IMG/VR virus record: IMGVR_UViG_3300042887_003127
Span: 1 to 51,841 of that record
Source of the DNA: a virus
Length of the DNA stretch: 51,841 nt
Direction: 5' to 3' (one strand)
Below, in pieces: positions 51,816-51,841 of this stretch; positions within the stretch are counted from its first letter, which is position 1; every line of letters begins with the position of its first letter. Both the position numbers and the translations under genes were made by a program. The notes beneath the pieces were generated by a model. That model was not told where the DNA came from, did no database searches, and saw only the letters and a list, made by a program, of their open reading frames with translations.

Positions 51816-51841
51816 TTTATTTTCTTCCGTTTTTTAATATA

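Noticed and set aside
1-51841. tRNA genes, insertion sequences and integration sites
   Set aside because: There is almost no intergenic space and I saw no tRNA-like cloverleaf, transposase or integrase; the only mobile-type gene is the homing endonuclease.

Overview
This window looks like part of the genome of a T4-like myovirus of low GC content, probably from a marine or other aquatic bacterium. The evidence is a complete run of T4-type baseplate genes (gp54/gp48-like, gp53, hub, gp5, gp25, gp6 and a giant gp7-like wedge protein), a gp55-like late sigma factor next to the start of a gp47-like nuclease gene, late promoters of the (N)ATAAATA type, and metabolic genes common in marine T4-like phages: thyX, folE, queE, a phosphoribosyltransferase, and a CobS/MoxR-like ATPase. 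No photosynthesis genes and no host gene are visible, so the host cannot be named.

Layout. (1) 1-1103, minus strand: start of gp47, a small gene, and gp55. (2) 1110-1173: a very compact divergent control region in which a sigma70-type promoter for gp55 abuts a late promoter for the structural genes. (3) 1173-22230, plus strand: baseplate genes, mostly overlapping or adjacent, ending in a 4117-residue protein. (4) 22246-38483, plus strand: tail-fibre and adhesion locus with a repeat-containing fibre, a subtilisin-like protease with all catalytic residues, a small virion protein, three fibre paralogues sharing one N-terminal module, and a 2618-residue adhesin with 14-15 Calx-beta-like repeats and a glycine-rich tip region. 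(5) 38511-38532: a perfect palindrome between convergent genes, probably a bidirectional terminator. (6) 38540-51815, minus strand: thyX, small conserved genes, a HExxH/VWA protein paired with a MoxR-type AAA+ ATPase, an RNase H/FEN-type exonuclease, queE, a GIY-YIG-like homing endonuclease, folE, a phosphoribosyltransferase, a GT-B glycosyltransferase, and small genes.

Working model. Early and middle minus-strand genes are read from strong host-type promoters (TTGACN, 16-17 bp, TATAAT-like). They supply nucleotide and base-modification enzymes, DNA processing enzymes and gp55. gp55 then directs RNA polymerase to the ATAAATA late promoters in front of the baseplate and fibre genes. The least explained elements are the phage MoxR/VWA-metallopeptidase pair, whose VWA gene has a promoter with a palindromic spacer, and the protease-plus-adhesin fibre locus. 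There is no gene-free stretch longer than 300 bases. All functional calls come from reading the sequence; no database search was run.
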